This document shows positions 45,247-54,379 of a stretch of DNA of 64,000 nucleotides, in pieces. Position numbers and translations under genes: made by a program. This stretch comes from Aromatoleum diolicum. GTDB taxonomy: Bacteria; Pseudomonadota; Gammaproteobacteria; Burkholderiales; Rhodocyclaceae. Positions within the stretch are counted from its first letter, which is position 1. Each line of letters begins with the position of its first letter. Under the pieces are notes generated by a model. That model ran no database searches. It had not been told where the DNA came from and worked only from the letters and a program-made list of their open reading frames with translations. The stretch lies in NCBI RefSeq assembly GCF_012910955.1, contig NZ_WTVQ01000019.1:32259-96258 (forward strand), given 5' to 3'.

Positions 45247-46221
45247 ATGATGACGGTACTCATGGCCCCCGGTGGCACCCTCGAGATGGCGGTGACCGCG
45301 TTCGCGCGCGGCGCCGATTCGGTCTATGTCGGCCCGCGGGGCTGGAGTCGCCGGCCTGCGAGCGACGAACTGGACGACGGCGAGATTGCCGAGCTGATCG
45401 CCGAGGCCGGGCGCGACGGCAAGGACGTGCGCATCGCCATCAACGTGATGCCGGCGCCCCACGAGGTGGGCCTCTTTCTCGATCGGGTCGCGGCCTTTGC
45501 GGCGATGGGCGCGGGCGGCGTGATGCTCTGCGATCCCGGCCTGATCCCGCTGGTGAGCCGGCAGTTTCCCGGCCTCGACGTGCATGTCAGCGTCACCGCG
45601 GGCGTGTTCAACGTCGAGGACGTGCGTTTCTACGATGAACTGGGTGCCGATTACGTGGTGCTGCCGTACCGCTGGGGCGTCGAAGAGGCCGCGCAGATCC
45701 GCGCCGCCAGTCCGATGAAGCTCGAAGCCTTCCTGTTCCAGAATCCGCATCGCGGCCGCATCTGCCCCGGGCGCTGCTATTCGAGCAGCTATTTCCACGT
45801 GAAGCATGTGCGCGACGAGGCGGACCGCGATGTGTTCCTCGGCTCGGCGGCGCGCGGCGGCAGCTGTTACCGCATCTGCCGTGGCCAGTGGGCGCTGACC
45901 GCCGGCGGGCAGCTCCACCCGGACGCGCCGCGCTTGAAGAGCAGCCCCGAGCTGCTGCTGTGGGAAGTGCCCGAATACGTCGCGATGGGGGTCGAACGCT
46001 TCAAGATCCCGGGGCGCGAGCGCAGCACCGCGGTCGTCGCGGACATCGTCGGCTTCTACCGCCGCGTGCTCGACTCGTTGCTCGCCGGGCAAGGCCGCGT
46101 CGAGGCCTTCGCGCCCGAATGGCTGGAGCTGAAGGCGCGCTGGAGCGGCGAGCGCGAGCATCGCGACGACGCGCGCATCCTTGGTGCCGAACGCGCCGGG
46201 CGGGTGGAGGTCCTGGCGTGA
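45247..46221 (+). CDS. U32 family protein, UbiU-like (copy 3)
   Basis: 324 residues, opening MMTVLMAPGGTLEMAVTAFARGADSVYVG. Cysteines Cys173/177 (CPGRC) and Cys207/211 (CYRIC) match the other two copies. It starts 5 bases after the binding-fold gene with GAGG upstream, and its stop overlaps the dikinase start (GTGA). A second ATG three bases in is an alternative start. The three UbiU-like copies differ enough to suggest distinct substrates or steps rather than a recent duplication. Confidence 0.83.
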   Translation: MMTVLMAPGGTLEMAVTAFARGADSVYVGPRGWSRRPASDELDDGEIAELIAEAGRDGKDVRIAINVMPAPHEVGLFLDRVAAFAAMGAGGVMLCDPGLIPLVSRQFPGLDVHVSVTAGVFNVEDVRFYDELGADYVVLPYRWGVEEAAQIRAASPMKLEAFLFQNPHRGRICPGRCYSSSYFHVKHVRDEADRDVFLGSAARGGSCYRICRGQWALTAGGQLHPDAPRLKSSPELLLWEVPEYVAMGVERFKIPGRERSTAVVADIVGFYRRVLDSLLAGQGRVEAFAPEWLELKARWSGEREHRDDARILGAERAGRVEVLA

Positions 46222-48830
46222 GCGCACACGGTGCGAGCGCCTGGATCCGCGATCTGACCGCGGTGGCGGCGGGTGAGGGCGGCCTCGTCGGCAACAAGGC
46301 ACTGCGTCAGGGCCTGCTCTTGCAGGCGGGCTTTCCGGTGAGTCCGGGCTTCTGCCTAACGACCCGCGCGCTTGCCGCGTGGCACGCCGGCGATGCCTTG
46401 CGCGACGCCGTACGGGCGGCGCTGCTCGACGCCTATCGGCAACTCGGCGGCTGCGTCGCAGTGCGCAGTTCCGCGGTCGAGGAGGATGGCAACGGCGCGA
46501 GCTACGCCGGCATCTACACCAGCGAACTGGCGGTCAGCGGCGAGACTGCGCTGCTGACCGCGGTGGAGCGCTGTCTCGCGTCGTGGTCGGAACCGGCGGC
46601 GGCGGACTACCGCCGGCGCCTCGGTCATGACGATGGCGCGCTGGCGATCCTTGTGCAGCAGCTGGTGCCGGCGATCGCGGCGGGCATCGCCTACACGCGT
46701 GCGCCGCTCGACGACCGCCGCCACGAGGTGCATATCGACGCGGTGTGGGGGCTCGCCGAGCCGCTCGCGGCGGGGCGCGTTACCGGCGACAGCTTCGTGC
46801 TGTCGCATCGCGGCCGCCTGCTGCGCCGGCGCATCGTAGCCAAGGAGTACGCGCTGGCGGTCGGCGGGATGCACGTGGTGCGCGCGCAGCGCGTCCGCGC
46901 GGCCTGTCTGACGCCGCAGCAGGCGCGCGACATCGCGCAGCTGGCGCTGCGTGCGGAAACCCATTTCGGCGCGCCGCAGGATGTCGAATTCGCCATCGAT
47001 GTGCGCGGTGCGTGGATCCTGCAGTCGCGCCCGCTGGTGGCGGCACGGTCGGCCGGTGGGCGCGGGCTGGAACGCTATCTCGCCGGCGAACGGCGGCGCC
47101 TCGCGCGCAAGTTCGCCGAGTTGCGCCGCCGCGGCGTCCTGCGCGGTAGCGAACTGGTGCTCAGCAATGGCAACATCGGCGAACTGCTGCCGACGCCGAC
47201 GGTGATGAGTTTCGGCCTGTTCCGCGACCTCTTCGCCGGCCGCCACGGCGCGATCGTGCGCGGGCGCCGGCGTCTGGGTTACCGCTTCGATCCGCGCTGC
47301 GTCGATCACCTGTACGAGCGGGTGGCCGGGCAGGCCTGCTTCAACCTTGAGGCCGACGCGGCGACCTTCGACGACGGCACCGCGCCCGACGTGCAGCACT
47401 ACCTCGCGCGCGTTGCGGCCGACCCGTCGCTCGCGAACTACCCGGAAATCCGCCTCTACGGCCAGGACGAGCTCGATGGCGAAGCGGCGCAGGCGCGGGC
47501 GACATTCCAAGGCGGCATGCGCGCGGCGGCACGCGACTTCCTGCAGCGCTACGCCGGAGAGATTGCGCCGCGCCTGGGCGTTCCCGCGAAGCTCAAGCTC
47601 GATGTCGGCGACGCTGCCGATCCGCAGGCGACCGTGCGCGGCATCGCTCGGCTGATGCATTTCCTGCGCGCCGGGCCGTGTGTCGAATTCGTCGTCGCGG
47701 CGCGCCTGGGCTTCCATTTCGCCGCCGAGCTGCGTACGCAACTCGTGCGCCGGCTCGGCGCTAACGAGGGCGAGGCGCTGTGCGCACGCCTGCTGTCGGG
47801 CCTGCCCGATAGCCTGGTGACGCGCCAGGCGCTGTGGCTCGAAGAAGTCGCGCCGGGGCGCCGCACACAGGCCGCGTATCTCGAGGCCTATGGCCATTGT
47901 GCGGACAACGAACTGGAACTATCCGAACCGCGCTTCGCCGAACAGCCAGCGCGGTTGGCGGCGCAGCTCGACAATCTTGCCGCGAGCGGGCGCCATCCGG
48001 CGGCCGAGTTCGCGCGCCAGCGGGCCGAGCGTGCGGCGACCGAGGCGGCGCTGCCGCGGCGGTTGTGCGATGCCGGCATGGCGGATGACGAGCAGGCGGA
48101 CCTTATCGAAGCGCTGCATTACGCCCAGCAGTTGCTGCCGCTGCGCGAAACCATCAAGCACCACTACACCGCAGTCTACGCGCTGATCCGCCGCGGCGTG
48201 CTGCGCGTCGCGGCCGAACTCGGCTGGCCGGAGGATCTGATCTTCCACTTGTACCCGCGCGAACTGCCGGCGGCGCTACGCGATCCGCAAGGCCTGCGCC
48301 GGCGGGCCGAGCGGCGCGCCGAAGAGCATGCGCTGGCGCGGCTGGCGGCGCGGCTGCGTTGCGTGCCGGATGTGGTGTTCGGCTCGCGCCTCGACGCGAT
48401 CGGCATGCCCGCCGCGCTGTCCGGCGCTGGCGCGGGGCGGGGCTGGGGTGGCGCACCGCTGTCGCCGGGGCGGGTGTCCGGCGTCGCGCGTGTGCTCGAA
48501 GCCGGCGCGCCGCTGCCCGCCGGCGGCTGGCGCGGCGACGAAATCCTTGTGCTGCGCGCGGCCAATCTCGGCGTCACGCCACTGTTCCGCGTCGTCGCCG
48601 GGGTCATCGTCGAGGTCGGCGGCCTGCTCGCACACAGCGCCTGCCAGGCGCGCGAGGCGGGCATTCCCGCCATCGCGCTGAGCGACGCCACGCGACTCAT
48701 ACCTGACGGCGCGCGCATCGTCATCGATGGCGCGAGCGGGCGGGTCGCGCTGGTGCAAACTTCACATGAGGGCATTGCCGATGAGTACGAAACCGTCCGC
48801 GAAAGCGAGCGCAGTCTTGCCACGGTTTGA
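46218..48830 (+). CDS. PEP-synthase-like dikinase, rifampicin-phosphotransferase architecture
   Basis: 870-residue protein. Residues ~10-320 are the PEP/pyruvate-binding ATP-grasp domain (GLVGNKALRQGLLLQAGFPVSPGF; VAVRSSAVEEDGNGASYAGIYTS near residue 80). A ~430-residue middle domain has no assignment. Residues ~755-855 are the swivelling phosphohistidine domain, with His806 in GGLLAHSACQAREAGIPAIAL. There is no C-terminal PEP/pyruvate TIM barrel, so it resembles rifampicin phosphotransferase (ATP to a small molecule) rather than PEP synthase. The GTG start overlaps the U32 stop. A pathway-specific kinase for an alcohol or phenol is the likely role. Confidence 0.8.
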   Translation: MSAHGASAWIRDLTAVAAGEGGLVGNKALRQGLLLQAGFPVSPGFCLTTRALAAWHAGDALRDAVRAALLDAYRQLGGCVAVRSSAVEEDGNGASYAGIYTSELAVSGETALLTAVERCLASWSEPAAADYRRRLGHDDGALAILVQQLVPAIAAGIAYTRAPLDDRRHEVHIDAVWGLAEPLAAGRVTGDSFVLSHRGRLLRRRIVAKEYALAVGGMHVVRAQRVRAACLTPQQARDIAQLALRAETHFGAPQDVEFAIDVRGAWILQSRPLVAARSAGGRGLERYLAGERRRLARKFAELRRRGVLRGSELVLSNGNIGELLPTPTVMSFGLFRDLFAGRHGAIVRGRRRLGYRFDPRCVDHLYERVAGQACFNLEADAATFDDGTAPDVQHYLARVAADPSLANYPEIRLYGQDELDGEAAQARATFQGGMRAAARDFLQRYAGEIAPRLGVPAKLKLDVGDAADPQATVRGIARLMHFLRAGPCVEFVVAARLGFHFAAELRTQLVRRLGANEGEALCARLLSGLPDSLVTRQALWLEEVAPGRRTQAAYLEAYGHCADNELELSEPRFAEQPARLAAQLDNLAASGRHPAAEFARQRAERAATEAALPRRLCDAGMADDEQADLIEALHYAQQLLPLRETIKHHYTAVYALIRRGVLRVAAELGWPEDLIFHLYPRELPAALRDPQGLRRRAERRAEEHALARLAARLRCVPDVVFGSRLDAIGMPAALSGAGAGRGWGGAPLSPGRVSGVARVLEAGAPLPAGGWRGDEILVLRAANLGVTPLFRVVAGVIVEVGGLLAHSACQAREAGIPAIALSDATRLIPDGARIVIDGASGRVALVQTSHEGIADEYETVRESERSLATV

Positions 48831-49638
48831 TCTGGACGGCCAGTGCGCGCTGGTGACCGGTGCGGGCGCCAACGGCGGCATCGGCCACGCCATCGCGCTG
48901 GGCCTCGCGCGGGCCGGCGCGCGCGTCGCGATTGCCGACGTCGATGCCGACGGGCTCGCGGTCACCGCCGCGGAACTCGCCGCCATCGGCCCGCCGCCGC
49001 TCGCACAGATCGCGGACATCGCCGACGCGGCACAGATCGAGGCGCTGTTCGCGGCCGTCGACCGCGACTGCGGGCGTCTCGACCTCCTCGTCAACGTCCC
49101 CTTCGCCTTCCCCTCGCGCGTGCGCCCGCATGAACTGGAACTCGAACACTGGGAGCGCATGCTCGCGGTCAATCTCACCGGCTATTTCCTGTGCTGCCAG
49201 GCCGCGCTGCGCCGCATGCTGGTGGCGGGGTGCGGCAGCATCATCAACATCGGCTCGAATGCCGGCGAATCGGCGCTCGGGCGCGGCGCGTTGCCGTACA
49301 GTTGCACCAAGGCGGCGGTGCATCAGCTGACGCGCGAGCTGGCGGTCGAGTACGGCGGCGCGGGGATCCGCGTGAATGCGATCCTGCCCGCGCAGACGCT
49401 GACGCCTGGCCTGCGTGCGCACCTCGAGACGCCGCGTTTCCGCGATCACGTGCTGCCGCGCATCCTCGCCGGGCTGCCGCAGGGGCGTCTGCTCGATCCC
49501 GAGGACTACGTCGGACCGGCCATTTTCCTTGCCTCCGAGGCGGCGCGGGCGGTCAATGGCGTGCTGCTTCCGGTCGACGGCGGCAATCTCGCGATGAACG
49601 CCGGCGGCAGCCATGTCTGGCCCGCGGCCACCGAATGA
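48781..49638 (+). CDS. Short-chain dehydrogenase/reductase
   Basis: 285-residue classical SDR. Cofactor motif TGAGANGGIGHAIA lies near residue 28 (the extra residue between glycines is unusual), and the active site has Ser in NIGSNAGES and YSCTK near residue 178. The ATG at 48781 gives a 50-base overlap with the end of the dikinase gene; the dikinase's last residues are probably a dispensable tail. The SDR stop overlaps the FAH start (ATGA). SDR-FAH pairs occur in 2-keto-3-deoxy-sugar-acid breakdown. Confidence 0.87.
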   Translation: MSTKPSAKASAVLPRFDLDGQCALVTGAGANGGIGHAIALGLARAGARVAIADVDADGLAVTAAELAAIGPPPLAQIADIADAAQIEALFAAVDRDCGRLDLLVNVPFAFPSRVRPHELELEHWERMLAVNLTGYFLCCQAALRRMLVAGCGSIINIGSNAGESALGRGALPYSCTKAAVHQLTRELAVEYGGAGIRVNAILPAQTLTPGLRAHLETPRFRDHVLPRILAGLPQGRLLDPEDYVGPAIFLASEAARAVNGVLLPVDGGNLAMNAGGSHVWPAATE

Positions 49639-50477
49639 AGCTGGTCCGCTACGGCCCGCGCGGTCGCGAACGCCCCGGCTTGATCGACGCAGAAGGCCGC
49701 CTGCGTGACCTCTCTGCGCACGTCGACGACATCGACGGCGCGGCGCTCGCGCCTGCGCGCCTTGCGGCCCTGCGCCGCCGGGCGCCGGCGAGCCTGCCGC
49801 GGGTTCCCGGCCGGCCGCGCCTGGGCGTGCCGGTCGCCGGCGTCGGCAAGATCGTCGCCGTCGGCCTGAATTACCGCGAACACGCCCAGTCGGGCCATGT
49901 GCTGCCGGCGGAACCCATCCTCTTCATGAAGGCGCCCAGCGCGCTGTGTGGCCCGCGTGACCCCGTCCGCCTGCCGCCCGGAGCGGTGAAAGGGGATTGG
50001 GAAGTGGAACTGGCGCTGGTCATCGGCCGGCGTGCGCGCCGGGTGCCGGCCTCGCAGGCGCTCGCGCATGTCGCCGGCTACTGCGTCGCCAACGACGTGT
50101 CGGAGCGCGCCTTCCAGTTCGAGCGCGGCCCGCAGTGGGACAAGGGCAAGAGCTGCGACACCTTCTGCCCGCTCGGGCCCTGGCTGGTGACGCACGACGA
50201 GATCGCCGACCCTCAGGCGCTGGACATGCGCTTGACGCTCAACGGCGAGACCATGCAGGCGGCGAGCACCACCGACATGCTGTTCCCATGCGCCGACATC
50301 GTCGCCTTCGTCAGTGACTTCATGACCCTGCTGCCCGGCGACGTCATCCTCACCGGCACGCCGCCGGGCAGCGGTTTCCTGCGCAGTCCGCCGCGCTTCC
50401 TGCGCCACGGCGACCGCCTGCGGCTCGCCATCGCCGGTCTCGGGGAACAGCGTTCGAGGATTGTTGCCGACGCGTAA
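49635..50477 (+). CDS. Fumarylacetoacetate hydrolase family protein
   Basis: 280-residue FAH-family enzyme. VGLNYREHAQSG near residue 77, the metal-binding ...DWEVELALVIGRRAR near residue 118, GYCVANDVSERAFQ near residue 142 and LPGDVILTGTPPGSG near residue 236 are the family hallmarks. Members cleave C-C bonds of diketo acids or act as hydratases and decarboxylases. Last gene of the cluster; a 12-bp hairpin follows immediately. Confidence 0.9.
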   Translation: MKLVRYGPRGRERPGLIDAEGRLRDLSAHVDDIDGAALAPARLAALRRRAPASLPRVPGRPRLGVPVAGVGKIVAVGLNYREHAQSGHVLPAEPILFMKAPSALCGPRDPVRLPPGAVKGDWEVELALVIGRRARRVPASQALAHVAGYCVANDVSERAFQFERGPQWDKGKSCDTFCPLGPWLVTHDEIADPQALDMRLTLNGETMQAASTTDMLFPCADIVAFVSDFMTLLPGDVILTGTPPGSGFLRSPPRFLRHGDRLRLAIAGLGEQRSRIVADA

Positions 50478-50481
50478 ACGG

Positions 50482-50515
50482 AAAACGGGCGCGGGACCGT
50501 CCGTCCCGCGCCCGT
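50482..50515. terminator. Perfect hairpin separating the U32 cluster and liv operon
   Basis: 12-bp perfect stem ACGGGCGCGGGA / TCCCGCGCCCGT with a 7-base loop. AAAA on the left gives TTTT for minus-strand transcripts, so it is strongest as the livF terminator, and also closes the cluster. Confidence 0.85.
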
Positions 50516-50548
50516 TCCTCGGGCGAGCGGCTGATGGCTGCGACGGGC

Positions 50549-51292
50549 TCAGACGGCCTCGTCGACCTCGCCCAGATACGCCGCGCGCACTTTCGGATTG
50601 GTCAGCAGATCCGCGCCGGTTCCGCTCAGAGTGATCTTGCCCGACTCCATCACGTAGGCGCGCTGCGAGAATTCCAGCGCGAGGTTGGCATTCTGCTCGA
50701 CGAGCAGGATCGTCACGCCTTCCTTCGCCACCGACTGCACGACTTCGAAGATTTTCTCCACCACCAGCGGTGCGAGCCCCATCGATGGTTCGTCGAGCAG
50801 CAGCAGCTTGGGTCGTGACAGCAGCGCACGGCCGATCGCGACCATCTGCTGTTCGCCGCCGGAGAGGGTGCCGGCGACCTGCGCCAGACGCTCCTTGATG
50901 CGCGGCAGCATCGTGTAGACGCGTTCCAGGTCAGACTCGATGGCGGCCTTGTCGTTGCGCGAATACGCACCCATGCGCAGATTTTCCTCGACCGTCAGGC
51001 GCGTGAAGATGCCGCGCCCTTCGGGAACCAGCGCGATGCCGCGGCGCAGCCGCTTGTGCGCGGGCAGCGTCTTGACCTTCTCGCCTTCGTATAGGATTTC
51101 GCCGTGGGCCAGTTGCAGGCTGCCGGCGATGGCGTTGAGTGTCGTGGTCTTGCCGGCGCCGTTGGCGCCGATCAGGCTGACGAGTTCGCCGCGGTACAGT
51201 TCGAGATCGATGCCCTTGACGGCCTGGATGCCGCCGTAGGCGATCTGCACGCCGGAGAGCTGCAGCAGCGGGGAAAGCGGATTAGTGTGCAT
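50549..51292 (-). CDS. livF: Branched-chain amino acid ABC transporter ATPase LivF
   Basis: 247-residue ATPase. Walker A GANGAGKTT near residue 43, signature LSGGEQQM near residue 145 and LLLDEPSMGL Walker B near residue 163; PSMGL is the LivF signature. It overlaps the livG stop by 11 bases. Last gene of livHMGF. Confidence 0.93.
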   Translation of the reverse strand: MHTNPLSPLLQLSGVQIAYGGIQAVKGIDLELYRGELVSLIGANGAGKTTTLNAIAGSLQLAHGEILYEGEKVKTLPAHKRLRRGIALVPEGRGIFTRLTVEENLRMGAYSRNDKAAIESDLERVYTMLPRIKERLAQVAGTLSGGEQQMVAIGRALLSRPKLLLLDEPSMGLAPLVVEKIFEVVQSVAKEGVTILLVEQNANLALEFSQRAYVMESGKITLSGTGADLLTNPKVRAAYLGEVDEAV

Positions 51293-52058
51293 TCTTGTGG
51301 CCTCCGCCCAGATAGGCGCCGATCACGGCTTCGTTCTTCTGCACCACGGCAGGCACATCCTCGGCAATCTTGCGGCCGAAGTCGAGCACTGCAACGCGGT
51401 CGCACAGGCCCATCACCAGTTTCACGTCGTGCTCGATCAGCAGCACGGTGATGCCGTCGCGGCGGATCTGGTCGATCAGCAGCTTGAGCTGGCCGGTTTC
51501 GGTGGCGTTCATGCCGGCAGCGGGTTCGTCGAGCGCCAGCAGCTGGGGTTCGGTGGCCAGCGCACGGGCAATTTCGAGGCGCCGCTGGTCGCCGTACGAC
51601 AGGTTCTTGGCGGTCGCGGTGGCAAAGCGTTCGATGCCGACGTACTTGAGCAGCTCGTAGGCGCGCTCCGTGGTCAGGCGCTCTTCCTCGACGGTGTGCT
51701 TGTTCTGCGTGAGGATGCCCCACACCGTCGCATTGGTGCGGATGTGATGGCCCGCCATGACGTTTTCCAGCGCCGTCAGCTCGCGGAACAGGCGGATGTT
51801 CTGGAAGGTGCGCGCGATGCCCTGCGCGACCACCAGATGCGGCTTGCCCGAGGGCAGCACCGTGCCGTTGAAGATGAACTCGCCGCCGTCCGGCGTGTAG
51901 GCACCCGTCAGCACGTTGAAGAAGGTTGTCTTGCCGGCGCCGTTGGGGCCGATCAGACCGTAGATCTCGCCCTTGCCGATGGTCAGCGACACGTCGGAGA
52001 GGGCCTGCAGGCCGCCGAAGCGCTTGCCGATGCCGCGGGCTTCGAGAAGGGTGATCAT
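51282..52058 (-). CDS. livG: Branched-chain amino acid ABC transporter ATPase LivG
   Basis: 258-residue ATPase. Walker A GPNGAGKTT near residue 38, the LivG-type insert IARTFQNIRLF near residue 81, signature LSYGDQRR near residue 155 and LALDEPAAGMN, then the extended C-terminus typical of LivG. The ATG at 52058 overlaps the livM stop (ATGA). Confidence 0.93.
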   Translation of the reverse strand: MITLLEARGIGKRFGGLQALSDVSLTIGKGEIYGLIGPNGAGKTTFFNVLTGAYTPDGGEFIFNGTVLPSGKPHLVVAQGIARTFQNIRLFRELTALENVMAGHHIRTNATVWGILTQNKHTVEEERLTTERAYELLKYVGIERFATATAKNLSYGDQRRLEIARALATEPQLLALDEPAAGMNATETGQLKLLIDQIRRDGITVLLIEHDVKLVMGLCDRVAVLDFGRKIAEDVPAVVQKNEAVIGAYLGGGHKNAH

Positions 52059-53155
52059 TGGGCGACCCCCTTGCTCTTCAGGTGCCGGATATGGGAATAC
52101 TTGGCGTTGGCCGGAATCAGGCCGGCGGGGCGGAGCAGCATCATCAGGATCATGGCGAGCGACAGAAGCAGCATGCGGAGAACTTCGGGGTCGAGCAGCA
52201 CGTGGCCGAACAGCGCCTGCTGCACCGGCACCGCAAGGTGGCGCAGGATCTCGGGCAGCGCGGACAGGATCAGCGCGCCGACGATGGCACCGGCCACGTT
52301 GCCCATGCCGCCGAACACCACCATCGTCAACACTGCGATCGATTCCATCAGCGAGAACGATTCGGGCGAGACGAAGCCCTGGAACGAGCCGAACAGCGCG
52401 CCGGAAAGGCCGCCGAAGGTTGCGCCGAGGGAAAACGCCAGCAACTTCATGTTGCGCGTGTTGATGCCGATCGCCTTGGCGGCGAGTTCGTCGTCGCGCA
52501 TCGCGGCCCACGCGCGGCCCACGCGCGAGATTTGCAGGCGCTGGATGAACATGATTGAACCGGCAACGCAGGCGAGGAAGAAGTAGTAATAGAGGAACAG
52601 CGAATTGATCGACACCTCTTCGGTGACCTGGATGTTGCGCGACAGATCCCAGCCGAACAGGATGATCGGATCGAGCGCGTTGATCCCCTGCGGCCCGTTG
52701 GTGATGTTCACCGGGTAGTTCAGGTTGTTCATGAAGATGCGCACGATTTCGCCGAAGCCCAGCGTCACGATGGCGAGATAGTCGCCGCGTAATCGCAACA
52801 CCGGAAAGCCCAGCATGATGCCTGCGGTCGCCGCGAAACCCGCTGCCAGCGGCAGCACCACCCAGATCGGCAGATGCACATCGAAATGCGGCGAGGAGAG
52901 GAAGGCGAAGGTGTAGGCGCCGACCGCGTAGAACGCGATGTAGCCGAGGTCGAGCAGGCCGGCGAAGCCGACGACGAGGTTCAGGCCCAGCGCGAGCAGG
53001 ATGTACAGCAGCGCGAAGTCGAGCACGCGCACCCAGGTGCGGCCGAACGCCATGGCGATCAGCGGCGCGCCGATCGCCAGCGCGATGACCAGCCAGCGTG
53101 CCGCCTGCGGGTTGCGTTTGCCCAGCCAGGGGACGGCCAGTGCGAGTTCGTTCAT
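52055..53155 (-). CDS. livM: Branched-chain amino acid ABC transporter permease LivM
   Basis: 366-residue permease with about ten hydrophobic segments. The LivM hallmark GLNLVVGFAGLLDLGYIAFYAVGAY lies near residues 58-82, and the ATPase-contact loop GRAWAAMRDDELAAKAIGIN near residue 232. It sits 17 bases after livH. Confidence 0.93.
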   Translation of the reverse strand: MNELALAVPWLGKRNPQAARWLVIALAIGAPLIAMAFGRTWVRVLDFALLYILLALGLNLVVGFAGLLDLGYIAFYAVGAYTFAFLSSPHFDVHLPIWVVLPLAAGFAATAGIMLGFPVLRLRGDYLAIVTLGFGEIVRIFMNNLNYPVNITNGPQGINALDPIILFGWDLSRNIQVTEEVSINSLFLYYYFFLACVAGSIMFIQRLQISRVGRAWAAMRDDELAAKAIGINTRNMKLLAFSLGATFGGLSGALFGSFQGFVSPESFSLMESIAVLTMVVFGGMGNVAGAIVGALILSALPEILRHLAVPVQQALFGHVLLDPEVLRMLLLSLAMILMMLLRPAGLIPANAKYSHIRHLKSKGVAQ

Positions 53156-53172
53156 GGTTCGGTTCTCCCGCG

Positions 53173-54105
53173 TTAGGCCCGGTCGGACACGCGTTCACCC
53201 AGCAGGCCGGTAGGCTTGAAGATGAGCACGAGGCCGAGAATGATGAAGGCGAAGATGTCCTGGTAGGACGAGTTGAGGAAGCCGAAAGTCATCTGCTCGA
53301 TGTAACCGGCGCCGAAGGACTCGACGAGGCCCAGCACGACCCCGCCCAGCATCGCGCCGCCGAGGTTGCCGATGCCGCCCAGCACCGCGGCTGTGAAGGC
53401 CTTGAGGCCGGGCATGAAGCCCATGCCGTAGTGCGCAATGCCGTAGTTGCTGGCGTACATCACGCCCGCGATGGCGGCCAGGGCCGCACCGATGACGAAG
53501 GTCAGCGCGATGATCATGTTGGTGTCGACCCCCATCAACGCGGCGACGCGGTGGTTTTCGGCGGTGGCGCGCATCGCGCGGCCGAGCTTGGTCTTGGTCA
53601 CCAGCAGGATCAGCGCGGCCATGATGATCGCCGAGGCGATGACGATGGTGATCTGGATCGGGGTGACGAAAACGCCCTCGATCGGCTGGACCGGGGTCGT
53701 CGAGATCAGTTGCGGGAAGGTGTGATAGTTGCGGCCCCAGATGATCATGGCCAGCGTCTGCAGCAGGAAGGACACGCCGATCGCGGTGATCAGCGGGGCC
53801 AGCCGCGGCGCATTGCGCAGTCGTCGGTAGGCGAGGCGCTCCATCGTGAAGCCGAGGAGCATGCACACGGGGATTGCCACCAGCAGCGACAGGGTCAGCA
53901 TGGCAACCGGCGACATGCCGGGCGCAACCCCCATCAGGAACATCATGGTTTGCAGCGCCGTCAGTGCGCCGACCATGACGAGATCGCCGTGGGCGAAGTT
54001 GATCAGGCCGAGAATGCCGTAGACCATCGTATAGCCGAGGGCGACCAGCGCATACACGCTGCCCACTACCAGGCCATTAACCAGCTGTTGCAGAAAGATT
54101 TCCAT
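53173..54105 (-). CDS. livH: Branched-chain amino acid ABC transporter permease LivH
   Basis: 310-residue permease opening MEIFLQQLVNGLVVGSVYALVALGYTMVYGILGLINFAHGD, the classic LivH start. The coupling loop TKLGRAMRATAENHRVAALMGVD lies near residue 178. GAGGG precedes the ATG at 54105; the frame upstream to 54219 is not protein-like. livK1 and its terminator lie upstream. Confidence 0.93.
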   Translation of the reverse strand: MEIFLQQLVNGLVVGSVYALVALGYTMVYGILGLINFAHGDLVMVGALTALQTMMFLMGVAPGMSPVAMLTLSLLVAIPVCMLLGFTMERLAYRRLRNAPRLAPLITAIGVSFLLQTLAMIIWGRNYHTFPQLISTTPVQPIEGVFVTPIQITIVIASAIIMAALILLVTKTKLGRAMRATAENHRVAALMGVDTNMIIALTFVIGAALAAIAGVMYASNYGIAHYGMGFMPGLKAFTAAVLGGIGNLGGAMLGGVVLGLVESFGAGYIEQMTFGFLNSSYQDIFAFIILGLVLIFKPTGLLGERVSDRA

Positions 54106-54296
54106 ATTTACCCTCGGGATGTCGGGTCGAAGCCGCGCAGGGGCGGGTTGTGCGGCGTGGCCGTCGTGGGACCGCCCCGCAGTTGAAGCGCAGGTGCCGA
54201 ACGCGTGGTTCGCGCGCATGGCTGGCCCGGCGCGTATGTGGCGACCGGGTCGGAGGGAGGGGGAAGATACATCAGGTTACGTGTCGCAAGGGTCAC

Positions 54297-54338
54297 AAAA
54301 AAGGGGGGCGCGATCGTGTTGGCTGATCGCAACCCCCG
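54297..54338 (-). terminator. Intrinsic terminator after livK1
   Basis: Minus-strand GGGGGTTGCGATC / GATCGCGCCCCC stem with a 9-base loop and then six T residues. A second perfect 10-bp hairpin (TCATTCGGGC / GCCCGAATGA, 54345-54370) lies just before it. Together they would limit read-through into livHMGF and keep the binding protein in excess. Confidence 0.85.
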
Positions 54339-54379
54339 GTGGGGTCATTCGGGCCGTTGAGCCCGAATGACTTGCAGCC

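Noticed and set aside
41257..46221. U32 proteins as secreted peptidases or collagenases
   Set aside because: No signal peptides and no protease motif; the conserved cysteines match the iron-sulfur U32 enzymes.
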